Assembly (NCBI GenBank): GCA_047629195.1
Contig: JBLHWY010000060.1
Span: 1-34,028 of the forward strand
Direction: 5' to 3'
Source: UBA4582 sp047629195
GTDB taxonomy: Bacteria > Pseudomonadota > Gammaproteobacteria > Pseudomonadales > Azotimanducaceae
DNA length: 34,028 bases
Shown here: positions 23,455-32,602 of the stretch, one piece after another
How the letters are laid out: each line of letters begins with the position of its first letter
Numbering within the stretch: position 1 is the stretch's first letter
Notes under the pieces: generated by a model
The model's database searches: none
The model's input: only the letters and a program-made list of their open reading frames with translations
What the model was told of the DNA's origin: nothing
Program-made: the position numbers and the translations under genes

Positions 23455-24471
23455 TTACGATTTCATCGAACTGACACACTCGGAAATAAGGTCCGGTCCT
23501 CGGTAAATAAAGCCTGTGTATATTTGTACAAGGTCTGCTCCTAACCTGATCTTCTCTGCGGCATCACTACCACTCGCAATTCCCCCAACACCAATTATTG
23601 CCATCTTACCCTTCACTTCATTCGCAACCAAAGACAAGACATGATTCGATTGATTAAATAAGGGCACCCCACTCAAGCCGCCTGACTGGCTACTGCATTC
23701 TTCACCAACAACCGCGCTACGTGAGACAGTTGTATTACTGACAATAACACCATCCAACTCAAAGTTAAGTAACTGTTGGGCTAGACTCACGACTTTTTCA
23801 TCATCCATATCCGGTGCAATTTTTACAACCAGAGGAACATGCTTACTATATTTTTGAGCTAGCAGCTGATGTTCATTTTTCAAACCATCAAGCAGAATAG
23901 CCAATTCCGATTTCTTCTGCAGATCTCGTAGGCCAGGCGAATTTGGCGATGAAATATTCAGTGCTATATAGCTTGCTTGTTTATAAACTTTTTTTAAGCA
24001 AAAAACATAATCTAGTAAGGCATCGTCCACTGAGGTAGCAGTGTTCTTGCCTATATTGATTCCCAACACACCGTTAAATTTTGCTCTTCGTACCCGCTTG
24101 CACATTGGGTCAACACCGAGATTGTTAAAACCCATTCGGTTAATGAGAGCTTGTTTATTTTTGAGACGAAATAGCCTGGGCTTTGGATTGCCTGCCTGAG
24201 GCTTTGGTGTGACTGTGCCAACTTCGAGGAATCCGAATCCCAATGCCGCCAGACCATCAATACAAGCAGCGTCTTTATCAAGCCCTGCAGCCAGTCCAAC
24301 CCGATTCGGAAAACGTATCCCCATCACCTCAACCGGATCATCCGGTACATCTCTTGCCACAAGAGATGTGAGCTTAAGCTGTTCCATCAAACCAATAGAT
24401 TGCAACGAAACATGATGAGAAGCTTCCGCAGGCAACATAAACAGAAGGTTTCTGATGGTTTCGTAGTTCAT
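23455..24471 (-). CDS. pyrD: Dihydroorotate dehydrogenase (quinone), class 2
   Basis: Membrane-associated FMN enzyme oxidising dihydroorotate to orotate with quinone, the fourth step of pyrimidine synthesis. ATG 24471 gives 338 aa (E. coli 336) and has a strong GAGGAG Shine-Dalgarno; upstream in-frame codons would add 52 residues and run into the DUF2835 gene. The N-terminal 35 residues (YETIRNLLFMLPAEASHH) form the class-2 quinone-tunnel helices. The barrel shows GLAAGLDKDA, EVGTVTPKPQAGNPKPRLFRL, NRMGFNN, INIGKN, the catalytic Ser in NISSPNSPGLRDLQ, VKIAPD, VSNTT, and FMN phosphate-binding IIGVGGI and QIYTGF. It follows the DUF2835 gene by 22 bp on the same strand. Confidence 0.97.
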   Translation of the reverse strand: MNYETIRNLLFMLPAEASHHVSLQSIGLMEQLKLTSLVARDVPDDPVEVMGIRFPNRVGLAAGLDKDAACIDGLAALGFGFLEVGTVTPKPQAGNPKPRLFRLKNKQALINRMGFNNLGVDPMCKRVRRAKFNGVLGINIGKNTATSVDDALLDYVFCLKKVYKQASYIALNISSPNSPGLRDLQKKSELAILLDGLKNEHQLLAQKYSKHVPLVVKIAPDMDDEKVVSLAQQLLNFELDGVIVSNTTVSRSAVVGEECSSQSGGLSGVPLFNQSNHVLSLVANEVKGKMAIIGVGGIASGSDAAEKIRLGADLVQIYTGFIYRGPDLISECVSSMKS

Positions 24472-24493
24472 ATAGTGCTCCTCGACTATTGCT

Positions 24494-24712
24494 TCAAACT
24501 CTTTCAATCGATTTAAACTTGTGCTCGACGTCAAAAAAAATGCAGAAGGTACCACGAATACCTTCGTGTGTGACAAAAGGTTGCAACAAATTAGCCGGAA
24601 AACGAATTGTTTGGCCGTTTCTCGCAACTGCTTTCACATGCTTGATATAACCCTTGTATAGGGTCAGATATTTTTCTCGGGAAATCTCAATATCGACGAT
24701 TATTTTGTTCAC
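24494..24712 (-). CDS. DUF2835-family protein
   Basis: 72-aa protein beginning at GTG 24712; the frame closes with a stop three codons upstream, so no earlier start is possible. It matches the DUF2835 family (PF11197 type) in plan. It opens with an N-terminal beta strand (IIVDIEISREKYLTLYKG) and continues with V-K-A-V-A-R-N-G-Q-T-I-R-FPANLLQPFV. It ends in a conserved HEGIRGTFCIFFD segment. Function is unknown; the family is small, cytoplasmic and mostly gammaproteobacterial. It lies between gdhB (84 bp) and pyrD (22 bp) on the same strand and overlaps neither. The Shine-Dalgarno is poor, so expression may depend on coupling or be low. Confidence 0.82.
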   Translation of the reverse strand: MNKIIVDIEISREKYLTLYKGYIKHVKAVARNGQTIRFPANLLQPFVTHEGIRGTFCIFFDVEHKFKSIERV

Positions 24713-24796
24713 GGGGCATTATTCACTAGAGCTTTTTTACAAGGCTGTATTCTACTTAATTCAGAGCTTGTCGACACATATTTGAATCGATGCTGT

Positions 24797-27700
24797 TTAG
24801 AATCTATGAAATACAACATCACTGGATTGAGCAAGATCTAACAATTCTCGAATGGCTACAGTAAAGACTGCTGGGTCCTGGTTTTGAGTCGATGCTATTT
24901 CGGTTTGTAAGCTCATCCATCGATCAACCATTAACTGATGGGAAACAAACCAAGTATCAATCAAATCACTTGTGCACTGATTCGGCTCGCCTTCCGCAAG
25001 CACAGCACCTGCAATAGCTAATTGCTGCCAGTTCAAATCATCCTGCAAAGACTCACGTGCCAATGCCTGCCAGTGCGTGCCGGCCTGATATTCATGCATC
25101 TGACGACTAAACCAGTGTAGCTGTAATCGTTCCCCTAGAGCAAAGTATACCTCCGCCACTCGAACGATACTCTCACCGGTACGATTGGAGACCTCAACTA
25201 TTCCCATCACAGCATAAAGGTGATGGGCGGCAGCACCAAAACCTGCCAGATTATCGCTGATACCGGCCTCTACTAAATCTTCTTTATCAGTTCGCCACTT
25301 CTCCAATGTTGCTCCCTGCAATAACGTTTGCCAATTAGCAAACAATAATTGCAGCCCTTCAGAGAAAACAGGTACTTCTACGGCCAGATCCAGAGCTCGC
25401 CGACGATTCCTAAGCAACCAGCGTGTCACTCGGCGTATTAGGCGGTTCAAATCCAACATCATCGTTTTCTGTAATTCAGGGCTAACATGGTAATCGTGCT
25501 CACATATCTCATCCCAGCGCTGCTCTAGCTGAAATACATCCCTGGCACCGGCGTAAGCTTTCGCCACGTGAGCGCTATCTACCCCGGTCGACTCTACCAT
25601 TCTGGCAACAAAACTCATTCCCATATGATTGACAATGCCGTTCGAAATCTGCGTAGCGATCAAATCCCTTCGTAATCGATGCTCTCCTAGCTCTACTTTA
25701 TACTTCTTTACCAGCGTAGCTGGGAACGCAACACCCATTTCTTTTTCAAGGTAAGGGTCATCCAGTAGCTCCGAAGTTGCCAATTCTGCTTTTAAACCGC
25801 TTTTAACATAGCTAGTCAGCACGGAAAGTTCTGGCGCCGTTAGATACTGATTTTTCGCTCGACGTTCTGCCAATTCATCATCTGAAGGCAAAAACTCTAG
25901 TTGGCGATCAAGCCCACCTTTATTTTCAAGCATGGAAATGATGCGCAGATATTCAGCACTTCTTTTTTGTGCTTGGCTGAGCATCAAATTGATCGATCGA
26001 GCCTGCATATAGTTGTTATCAAGCACTAGTTCAGCAACCTGTTCCGTCATTTGGCTAAGGGTCTTTCTACGTGCTTTCGCCGTCAAACGGCCCTGCTCTT
26101 GCACCTGATTCAGCAGAATCTTGATGTTTACCTCAGCATCGGAGCAATTCACGCCTCCCGCATTATCGATGAAATCGGTAAAACAGGCACCACCATTCAG
26201 GCTGAACTCTACCCTTGCAAGTTGTGTGAGTCCGAGATTTCCTCCTTCGCCTACAACCTTACAGCGCAGATCTGCTCCATTCACCCTTATCGCGTCAGTC
26301 GCTTTATCCCCAACATCAAGGTGAGATTCAGCTTTACTCTTGACATAAGTACCAATCCCTCCGTTCCATAACAAATCAACTTCTGTTTTCAAAACCGCAA
26401 CAATTAAATTATTCGGCGTCACCGAGGATTCCTGTAAATCGAATCGTGTGCGCATTGCTTTGGAAACGGGTATCGATTTAGCTTTACGGCTAAACACTCC
26501 CCCCCCTTTTGAAATTAGCGCTGAGTTATAGTCTGACCAGTTAGAGCGGTCGAGATTGAACAAACGTTTACGCTCGTGGTAGCTTTTCGCAGAATCAGGT
26601 TCTGGGTCAATAAATATATGGAGGTGATTGAACGCCGCAACTAAGCGAATTTTTTCAGATAAGAGCATGCCATTACCAAACACATCACCGGACATATCAC
26701 CAATACCAACAACAGTAAAATCTGTCGTCTGTATGTTTACACTCCAATCACGAAAATGCTGTTGTACGGATTTCCAAGCTCCCCTCGCCGTAATACCCAT
26801 CGCTTTATGATCGTAACCAACAGAACCACCCGAGGCGAAAGCATCGCCTAGCCAAAAATCATTTGCTTCAGATATTTCATTAGCGATGTCAGAAAAAGTT
26901 GCGGTGCCCTTGTCTGCCGCGACAACCAGATAAGAATCATCACCGTCGTGGCGGACAACATCCCTAGGAGGGATCACCTTTCCTTGACTGAGATTATCCG
27001 TTAAATCCAATAGACCTTGAATGAATATTCTATAACAGGCTTTACCTTCCTCCATCACTTGATCTCGTGAAGCATTTACAGGAATCTGTTTCGTTAGGAA
27101 ACCACCCTTTGCTCCTACAGGCACTATGACTGAGTTTTTTACCTGCTGCGCCTTTACCAGCCCCAACACTTCGGTTCTATAATCTTCCGAACGATCAGAC
27201 CATCTCAAGCCGCCGCGCGCGACCTTGCCCCCTCTTAAATGTACGCCTTCAACGCGAGCAGAATATATAAATATCTCAAATTCAGGCACAGGCTTCGGCA
27301 TCTCAGAAATTTTCGTAGGCTGAAATTTGAATGCCAAACAATCACTGTAACTCCCGTCTTCCCGACGCTGGTAATAATTCGACCTAACGGTTGCCTCTAT
27401 GAGTTCAATGAATTTTCTAAGGATTCGATCATCGGCGAGATTCTCTACATCATCAATCAGCGCAAGAATCTCATTCTTAACAAGCTCACTTTGTTCAAGG
27501 AAGACTCCACGCTTACTCGCCGGGTCGAATCGAATTTCAAACAGGGTAAAAAGCAAGCGAGTTATTGTGCAGTACTTAGTCAAGCACTCGGCGATATATT
27601 GTTGACTATAGCTACTCTGGATCTGCCCGAAATAACGTGAGTAGGCTCGGATCACTTTGACTTGCCTGTAGTGCATCGTTGCGGTTGGAATTAGGCGATT

Positions 27701-29593
27701 GAAGGAATCATTCTCCTTACCCTGGCGCCAGATCTCTTGAAAGGCTTCCTGAAAGATCTCCTTCACTTTAGCTAGATCAACCGCCGGAGACTGCACAAAC
27801 TGAAGCTCAAAATCATGAATCCATACCCTGTCAGCGCCTATCTTCAATTTGTAAGGATATGCGGCGACGGTCCGCGCTCCCAGATTTTCCAGAATCGGAA
27901 TTACATCGGACAGGGGTAGTGCACTTTCCCAATGAAACAGCTTAAATTTTTCATATGAAGTACCGTCAATCTCGGCCTGATACAAATCTAACACCAAGGG
28001 ATTGTCTCGTGACAATTCGGCGAGAAACCTGATGTCCGAGCAAGCATCCGCTGGTGGAAAGTAGTCCTGATAACCGGGTGGAAAATGGCTACCAAATTGA
28101 CCAAACAACCTCGCGCCCTCGATCGTGCCGTGGTTTACCTGTAACAACCCACTAAGGATGTCCTCCCATGAATGGGTGAGCTCTGCTAATCTGGATTCTA
28201 GTGCGCTGGTGTCAATTTCACTGCGAGCAGCATTGTCCTGAACACCATCACTCACTTGTAAAACGAAATAGGTGCGGGTAAGAGCGGATTCTGAAAAGAA
28301 TGTCGTGAATTCTGACTGCACAGCGCCGTAGGTTTCACTAAGAAGCTGCTGGATTTTGATTCGCTGCTCAGTATCGTATGCATCTTTTGGTAAATAGACT
28401 AGACATGTCACAAAGCTATCTGTAGCTCGGGTCAAGAGACGCACAACTCTTCGTTCCTGAAGCGCCTGAATTTCTAGTACCGTCTCTGTCAGCTCATCTG
28501 AACTAGCGTGAAACAACTCGTCACGAGGTAGACTTTCAATAATGTGACTGATCTCACGGCCCTTGTGACTAGATGATGGGAATTCACTCGTCTCGAATAC
28601 AGAATCAACCTTTTTCCTAATCAGCGGTATTTCCATCGGGTTCTGGCTATAAACGCTAGAGGTAAACAAGCCAACAAAGCGGCCTATTCGCTGCGTGCCG
28701 GTTTTATCTTTCGGCCTAGCAAGCGTTATCGCGTCATAGTACGCCGGTCTATGTACCTGGCTTCTAATTGGTAATTTTGATATGTAAACACCGCCACCAA
28801 TTTGATCTAGCCCTACAAGAGATTCGCCATTGACCGCCATTCCCTCTTTACACAATCCTAAGGCGGCCCTGGATACATTCTGCGGTTTCCCTGTGCGACG
28901 GCTTATTGTGAATTCTTCGTACCCCAGAAATGTAAAATTATTGGCATGGAGCCAGCTAAGAAACTGAAATTCTTCAGAACTTTTCTCAGCACCTGCACCT
29001 ATATCATCACTCCACAACAGCAGCTGCTGGCGCATCGGGGCGAAATCCTCATTAACCTGCCGGACCAATTCAAGCACTCGAAGAATTGCGCCCTCTACTT
29101 CCAACGGATTCTCCACCTCGTCAATTTTCAGGTGGATCAATGTCTCACTCGCCTCCTGATCTTCCACAATCCGCGTCTTACGGCCTGACCTTAGACCAGA
29201 TAACAAGCACTGTTGAACCTCAGATAGCACTAAGGATCTTCGACTCAATTCAAGGCGAATAGAATCTAACAGGAAGGGGGTGTTTTGCGAAGCCACCTCG
29301 ATAACAGATTGTTGATTTCCCAACGGAGAAGTGGCGCCAGATTTCTGGGCGGAGGACGAAAAAACCCTAACCTGCGCGTGGGTACCATCAAATTCAGAAA
29401 AAAATTGCCAGCTAGAGAGCACTGTATCGAGGATTTCCTCCCAAGATCTGGCACTAAGCTCTGCGAGCGTAATCTGAGCATAAAAAAGACGAGAAAATTT
29501 CAGAGCTTCCGCGGAGAGCCGATTTTTTTTCCTCAATCGACGTTCTAATGAACTATAAAATCCCTCTTTACTATCCACCTTGATTGCAGTCAT
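24797..29593 (-). CDS. gdhB: NAD-specific glutamate dehydrogenase, large 180-kDa type
   Basis: Oxidises glutamate to 2-oxoglutarate and ammonium with NAD, normally in amino-acid catabolism. At 1598 aa it has the size of the GDH-180 class known from Pseudomonas and Streptomyces. The first 700 residues hold the ACT-like N-terminal regulatory segments. The catalytic core is at about 780-1150, with GGLRWSDRSEDYRTEVLGL, KNSVIVPVGAKGG, DKGTATFSDIANEIS, GGSVGYDHKAMGITARGAW, the Rossmann glycines in VGIGDMSGDVFGNG, and VVGEGGNLGLTQLAR. A long helical C-terminal domain follows. All core motifs look intact. ATG 29593 has AGGAAA close upstream. The gene leads a probable minus-strand unit with DUF2835 and pyrD, and is divergent from the MoxR cluster, as I recall for Pseudomonas. 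Symbol gdhB follows Pseudomonas usage. Confidence 0.97.
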   Translation of the reverse strand: MTAIKVDSKEGFYSSLERRLRKKNRLSAEALKFSRLFYAQITLAELSARSWEEILDTVLSSWQFFSEFDGTHAQVRVFSSSAQKSGATSPLGNQQSVIEVASQNTPFLLDSIRLELSRRSLVLSEVQQCLLSGLRSGRKTRIVEDQEASETLIHLKIDEVENPLEVEGAILRVLELVRQVNEDFAPMRQQLLLWSDDIGAGAEKSSEEFQFLSWLHANNFTFLGYEEFTISRRTGKPQNVSRAALGLCKEGMAVNGESLVGLDQIGGGVYISKLPIRSQVHRPAYYDAITLARPKDKTGTQRIGRFVGLFTSSVYSQNPMEIPLIRKKVDSVFETSEFPSSSHKGREISHIIESLPRDELFHASSDELTETVLEIQALQERRVVRLLTRATDSFVTCLVYLPKDAYDTEQRIKIQQLLSETYGAVQSEFTTFFSESALTRTYFVLQVSDGVQDNAARSEIDTSALESRLAELTHSWEDILSGLLQVNHGTIEGARLFGQFGSHFPPGYQDYFPPADACSDIRFLAELSRDNPLVLDLYQAEIDGTSYEKFKLFHWESALPLSDVIPILENLGARTVAAYPYKLKIGADRVWIHDFELQFVQSPAVDLAKVKEIFQEAFQEIWRQGKENDSFNRLIPTATMHYRQVKVIRAYSRYFGQIQSSYSQQYIAECLTKYCTITRLLFTLFEIRFDPASKRGVFLEQSELVKNEILALIDDVENLADDRILRKFIELIEATVRSNYYQRREDGSYSDCLAFKFQPTKISEMPKPVPEFEIFIYSARVEGVHLRGGKVARGGLRWSDRSEDYRTEVLGLVKAQQVKNSVIVPVGAKGGFLTKQIPVNASRDQVMEEGKACYRIFIQGLLDLTDNLSQGKVIPPRDVVRHDGDDSYLVVAADKGTATFSDIANEISEANDFWLGDAFASGGSVGYDHKAMGITARGAWKSVQQHFRDWSVNIQTTDFTVVGIGDMSGDVFGNGMLLSEKIRLVAAFNHLHIFIDPEPDSAKSYHERKRLFNLDRSNWSDYNSALISKGGGVFSRKAKSIPVSKAMRTRFDLQESSVTPNNLIVAVLKTEVDLLWNGGIGTYVKSKAESHLDVGDKATDAIRVNGADLRCKVVGEGGNLGLTQLARVEFSLNGGACFTDFIDNAGGVNCSDAEVNIKILLNQVQEQGRLTAKARRKTLSQMTEQVAELVLDNNYMQARSINLMLSQAQKRSAEYLRIISMLENKGGLDRQLEFLPSDDELAERRAKNQYLTAPELSVLTSYVKSGLKAELATSELLDDPYLEKEMGVAFPATLVKKYKVELGEHRLRRDLIATQISNGIVNHMGMSFVARMVESTGVDSAHVAKAYAGARDVFQLEQRWDEICEHDYHVSPELQKTMMLDLNRLIRRVTRWLLRNRRRALDLAVEVPVFSEGLQLLFANWQTLLQGATLEKWRTDKEDLVEAGISDNLAGFGAAAHHLYAVMGIVEVSNRTGESIVRVAEVYFALGERLQLHWFSRQMHEYQAGTHWQALARESLQDDLNWQQLAIAGAVLAEGEPNQCTSDLIDTWFVSHQLMVDRWMSLQTEIASTQNQDPAVFTVAIRELLDLAQSSDVVFHRF

Positions 29594-29606
29594 TTTCCTA
29601 CTTCCC

Positions 29607-29626
29607 TGTTACTAATTGTTACTAAC
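29607..29626. repeat. 10-bp tandem direct repeat in the gdhB leader
   Basis: TGTTACTAAT followed directly by TGTTACTAAC, starting 13 bp from the gdhB start codon on its 5' side. It may be a slippage product or a paired half-site. Confidence 0.7.
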
Positions 29627-29726
29627 TCCCTGAACCAGCGTTCGAGAAACACCCAAACCAGACATTTCAATGCTGATAGATCACACCACAAATGTGCATA
29701 ATATATTCAAATGTCCAGCTATCACT

Positions 29727-29748
29727 CTCACGCTAGAATGATCGTGAG
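29727..29748. promoter_or_regulatory. Dyad in the gdhB-moxR intergenic region
   Basis: CTCACG (29727-29732), 10-nt centre, CGTGAG (29743-29748), roughly midway between the two divergent genes. It is a candidate operator for an unknown regulator; six-base arms could also arise by chance. Confidence 0.35.
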
Positions 29749-29965
29749 ATAACGGGTAAACGTATTGTACGGACTAGCCGTTTGCAAACTATGTATATCG
29801 GCTGGCAAATATCATTAGAAAAGTTTAGCCTATCTCCCGTGTTATCCCAGCGGATTTATTTCAGATCAGCAAGTTGAACACTTTCTCCGTTTCAGGGTCT
29901 ATAGGTATGCACGCTTCCCAAGTGTGAATAAACAAAAAATTCAACAGGATTATAAATAGCGAACT

Positions 29966-30934
29966 ATGCAACATCGCGAACCAATTATTGAACTCGAAAA
30001 ATGGCTCCGTAGCCAAATTGTTGGCCAAGAGCGTCTGGTCAATCGAATATTGACGGCCCTTCTCGCTGACGGGCACCTACTTGTTGAGGGGGCACCGGGG
30101 CTGGCAAAAACCAAAGCGATCAAAACGCTTGGACAAGGTCTTGAGGGAGATTTCCATCGCATTCAATTCACACCGGATTTACTGCCATCAGATATCACAG
30201 GAACCGAAATCTACAGGGCACAAGAAGGAACATTTGAATTTCAACAAGGTCCAATTTTTCATAACCTGATATTGGCAGATGAAATCAATCGTGCACCAGC
30301 TAAAGTCCAGTCAGCGTTGCTCGAAGCCATGGCGGAGCGCCAGGTGAGTTTCGGTCGCCAAACCTTTCAGTTGCCCGACCTATTTCTCGTCATGGCAACT
30401 CAAAATCCGATCGAGCAGGAAGGCACTTATCCTTTGCCGGAAGCACAGCTTGACCGCTTTTTGATGCACGTTAAAGTTGGCTACCCTGATGCAGAATCAG
30501 AGCGCGATATTCTCCAGCTCGTTCGTAATGAAATGATATCAACAAAACGTGAACCTGCTGGTCCACCTGCGGTTCTAGATCAGACGACAATATTTGGAGC
30601 ACGCCAAGAATTGCTGAACATGCATATGGCGCCGGTAGTGGAGGACTACATCGTTCAACTCACTATGGCCACCAGAAACCCAGCTGCTTTTGGCGATGAT
30701 CTTGCCAATTGGCTGGAATATGGCGCATCACCGAGAGGGACAATTGCATTGGATCTCTGTGCGAGAGCAAATGCATACCTGCTCGGCAAAGATTTTGTCA
30801 GCCCGGATGATGTTCAGGCTGTAGTACACGACGTCTTCCGTCACAGACTCATTGTCAGTTTTGAGGCAGAAGCAACGGGCATAGATTCCGACCACGTCAT
30901 TGATACCCTGATCCAGCGGGTCGCGGCTGCGTAA
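29966..30934 (+). CDS. MoxR-family AAA+ ATPase
   Basis: 322-aa AAA+ ATPase of the MoxR family, chaperone-like partners of VWA-domain proteins. Walker A GAPGLAKTK at about residues 42-50, Walker B LILADEINRAPAK, the sensor-1 region ATQNPIEQEGTYPLPEAQLDRFL, and the C-terminal lid with SPRGTIAL carrying the sensor-2 Arg. The first residues (IELEKWLRSQIVGQERLVNRIL) match the family opening, so ATG 29966 is credible although its Shine-Dalgarno is poor. It is the first gene of a tightly packed cluster with DUF58, DUF4381 and two VWA proteins, the usual set in which MoxR ATPase activity is thought to act on the VWA partners. Similar clusters elsewhere are tied to envelope stress and stationary-phase fitness; that link is inference here. 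Confidence 0.95.
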   Translation: MQHREPIIELEKWLRSQIVGQERLVNRILTALLADGHLLVEGAPGLAKTKAIKTLGQGLEGDFHRIQFTPDLLPSDITGTEIYRAQEGTFEFQQGPIFHNLILADEINRAPAKVQSALLEAMAERQVSFGRQTFQLPDLFLVMATQNPIEQEGTYPLPEAQLDRFLMHVKVGYPDAESERDILQLVRNEMISTKREPAGPPAVLDQTTIFGARQELLNMHMAPVVEDYIVQLTMATRNPAAFGDDLANWLEYGASPRGTIALDLCARANAYLLGKDFVSPDDVQAVVHDVFRHRLIVSFEAEATGIDSDHVIDTLIQRVAAA

Positions 30935-30951
30935 TTGAGTTTTACACCTAC

Positions 30952-31944
30952 ATGCCTAAATCACCACAGTCACAAACACGCCCCGCATCTTCAAAGACAG
31001 ATCGCATGCACATAAGGGGCGGCGCCTATACTGATATTCGAGAACTTATTCGACTTCGACACGCTTCGAAAGAACTTGAGCTACCCACATCAAATCGTGC
31101 GCTCAACCCAATGTCAGGATTGCTTACCTCCAAATTCAGAGGACGTGGTATAGACTTTGCTGAGGTGAGGGCTTATCAACCTGGGGATGACATCCGAACG
31201 ATAGATTGGCGAGTTACAGCAAGGACCCAAATACCTCATACCAAGTTATTTCAGGAAGAAAAAGAACGCCCTGTCCTCATCCTTGTTGACCAATCTCATT
31301 CAATGTTCTTTGGTTCGAAAATTGTTTTTAAATCTGTTGTAGCCGCGGAAGCAGCAGCTGTTATCGGCTGGACTGCACTCGACCGAGGCGATCGTGTAGG
31401 TGGAATCGTATTTTCAGAAACCTTACACCGCGAGGTTCGCCCCAGACGGAACAAACATTCGGTACTGCGATTGCTCAATGAAGTTAATGATTTTAACAAG
31501 CGATTGGGAAAAGAGTTCGACGGCAATCGTGACAACTATCTAACTGAAGCGCTCAGAAACGTCAGAAGAGTTGCAAAACATGGTAGTGCCATTTTTATCA
31601 TCAGCGACTTCGCTAATTTTAATGACGAGGCGCAACTCCATCTAGGTCAGCTCGCAAGACACAACGACATCGTAGGCATTCATGTGTCAGACCAATTGGA
31701 ACGAGAACTGCCACGCCCAGATTTTTACACAATTACAGATGGCAATTCACGCGCGCGCATCAACACAGCAAGCAAAAAGAACCGAGCTGCCTATCAGCAA
31801 GAATTTTACGAAAATTTGGCAGTAGTGAGATCAGAGTTTTTGAAACATAAAGCAATACTCTTAGAGTTAAAAACTGAGCAAATGATTGGTGATGCGCTCA
31901 TCAAGGCTATTGGACGATCAGCAAGGGAGATATCTGGAAAATAG
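30952..31944 (+). CDS. DUF58-domain protein with VWA-like fold
   Basis: 330-aa soluble protein, DUF58 family. The signature GRGIDFAEVRAYQPGDDIRTIDW lies at about residues 63-85. After it a VWA-like segment begins with ILVDQSHSM, where D-x-S-x-S provides a metal-ion-dependent adhesion (MIDAS) type site, and continues to FIISDF near residue 220. The start at 30952 lies 17 bp after the MoxR stop and lacks a good Shine-Dalgarno. The in-frame ATG 31006 (MHIRGGAYTDI) is an alternative that would remove 18 polar residues. It is the second gene of the MoxR cluster. DUF58 partners are thought to be handled by the MoxR ATPase; the precise function is unknown. Confidence 0.92.
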   Translation: MPKSPQSQTRPASSKTDRMHIRGGAYTDIRELIRLRHASKELELPTSNRALNPMSGLLTSKFRGRGIDFAEVRAYQPGDDIRTIDWRVTARTQIPHTKLFQEEKERPVLILVDQSHSMFFGSKIVFKSVVAAEAAAVIGWTALDRGDRVGGIVFSETLHREVRPRRNKHSVLRLLNEVNDFNKRLGKEFDGNRDNYLTEALRNVRRVAKHGSAIFIISDFANFNDEAQLHLGQLARHNDIVGIHVSDQLERELPRPDFYTITDGNSRARINTASKKNRAAYQQEFYENLAVVRSEFLKHKAILLELKTEQMIGDALIKAIGRSAREISGK

Positions 31945-31945
31945 T

Positions 31946-32602
31946 ATGGCTCAAGTACCTTTACAGTCGCTGCCGAATCAGTCTTTACCTCCGGGCCAAC
32001 TGGGACAACTATCTCCGGGCTCACTACCAGCACAGATGGCACCACCAGTTCAAACTGATCCTTTGGCGAATTTACGAGACATTCACATACCGGGTGCGTT
32101 GGAACCATGGCCACCTGCGCTTGGTTGGTGGCTGCTCGCAGCGGTGGCATTTTTATTGATCGCCTTCTGCGTTCTTTGGTTATTCAGATGGTGGCGTTCA
32201 AAACAATATCGGCGAGAAGGCATTCGTTCTCTTGAAGCCCTGCTACAGAATCACACATCAGAAAAACAATATTTGCAGGATTATTCTGAGTTGCTCAAAC
32301 GCGTCGCCCTCACCAACTACCCGAGAGATATGGTAGCGCACCTAACAGGAGAGGCCTGGGTCAAATTTTTGGACACGTCATCAGGCACGCAAGAATTCAG
32401 CATGGGTGAAGGTCAAGTTCTAATTCAGGGTAATTATGAACCTAATCCGAGCATTAATATCGATCAACTCCATCTGCTGGGACAGCATTGGATCAAAAAA
32501 CATAAAGCAGTGAATGCCTCTAGCCAAAACCATGAGAGTCACCATGCCGGAAATGAACGCGACAAGATGCACAACGGCGATCGCGAAGGTATATCTTTAT
32601 GA
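31946..32602 (+). CDS. DUF4381-type membrane protein of the MoxR cluster
   Basis: 218 aa from ATG 31946, 1 bp after the DUF58 stop; an upstream in-frame start inside the DUF58 gene is less likely. N-terminal 40 residues are rich in Pro, Gln and Ser (SLPNQSLPPGQLGQLSPG), probably unstructured and periplasmic. The family opening LRDIHIPGALEPWPPALGWW then leads into one membrane helix at about 55-78 (WLLAAVAFLLIAFCVLWLF). It is followed by a basic Arg-Arg/Lys cluster and a cytoplasmic helical region containing LLKRVALTNYPRDMVAHLTGEAWVKFLD. This matches DUF4381 as found between DUF58 and VWA genes. Its stop overlaps the VWA start by 4 bp (ATGA), implying translational coupling. Role unknown, perhaps a membrane adaptor for the VWA proteins. 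Confidence 0.88.
   Translation: MAQVPLQSLPNQSLPPGQLGQLSPGSLPAQMAPPVQTDPLANLRDIHIPGALEPWPPALGWWLLAAVAFLLIAFCVLWLFRWWRSKQYRREGIRSLEALLQNHTSEKQYLQDYSELLKRVALTNYPRDMVAHLTGEAWVKFLDTSSGTQEFSMGEGQVLIQGNYEPNPSINIDQLHLLGQHWIKKHKAVNASSQNHESHHAGNERDKMHNGDREGISL

Larger units (their letters stand above)
29594..29965. other. Divergent intergenic region between gdhB and moxR-type gene
   Basis: 372 bp without a gene. It contains a tandem decamer next to the gdhB start (29607-29626) and a dyad at 29727-29748. No promoter stood out clearly enough to name. Confidence 0.5.

Noticed and set aside
26051..27640. Several plus-strand frames of 60-133 codons inside gdhB
   Set aside because: All are antisense shadows of the intact glutamate dehydrogenase coding region.
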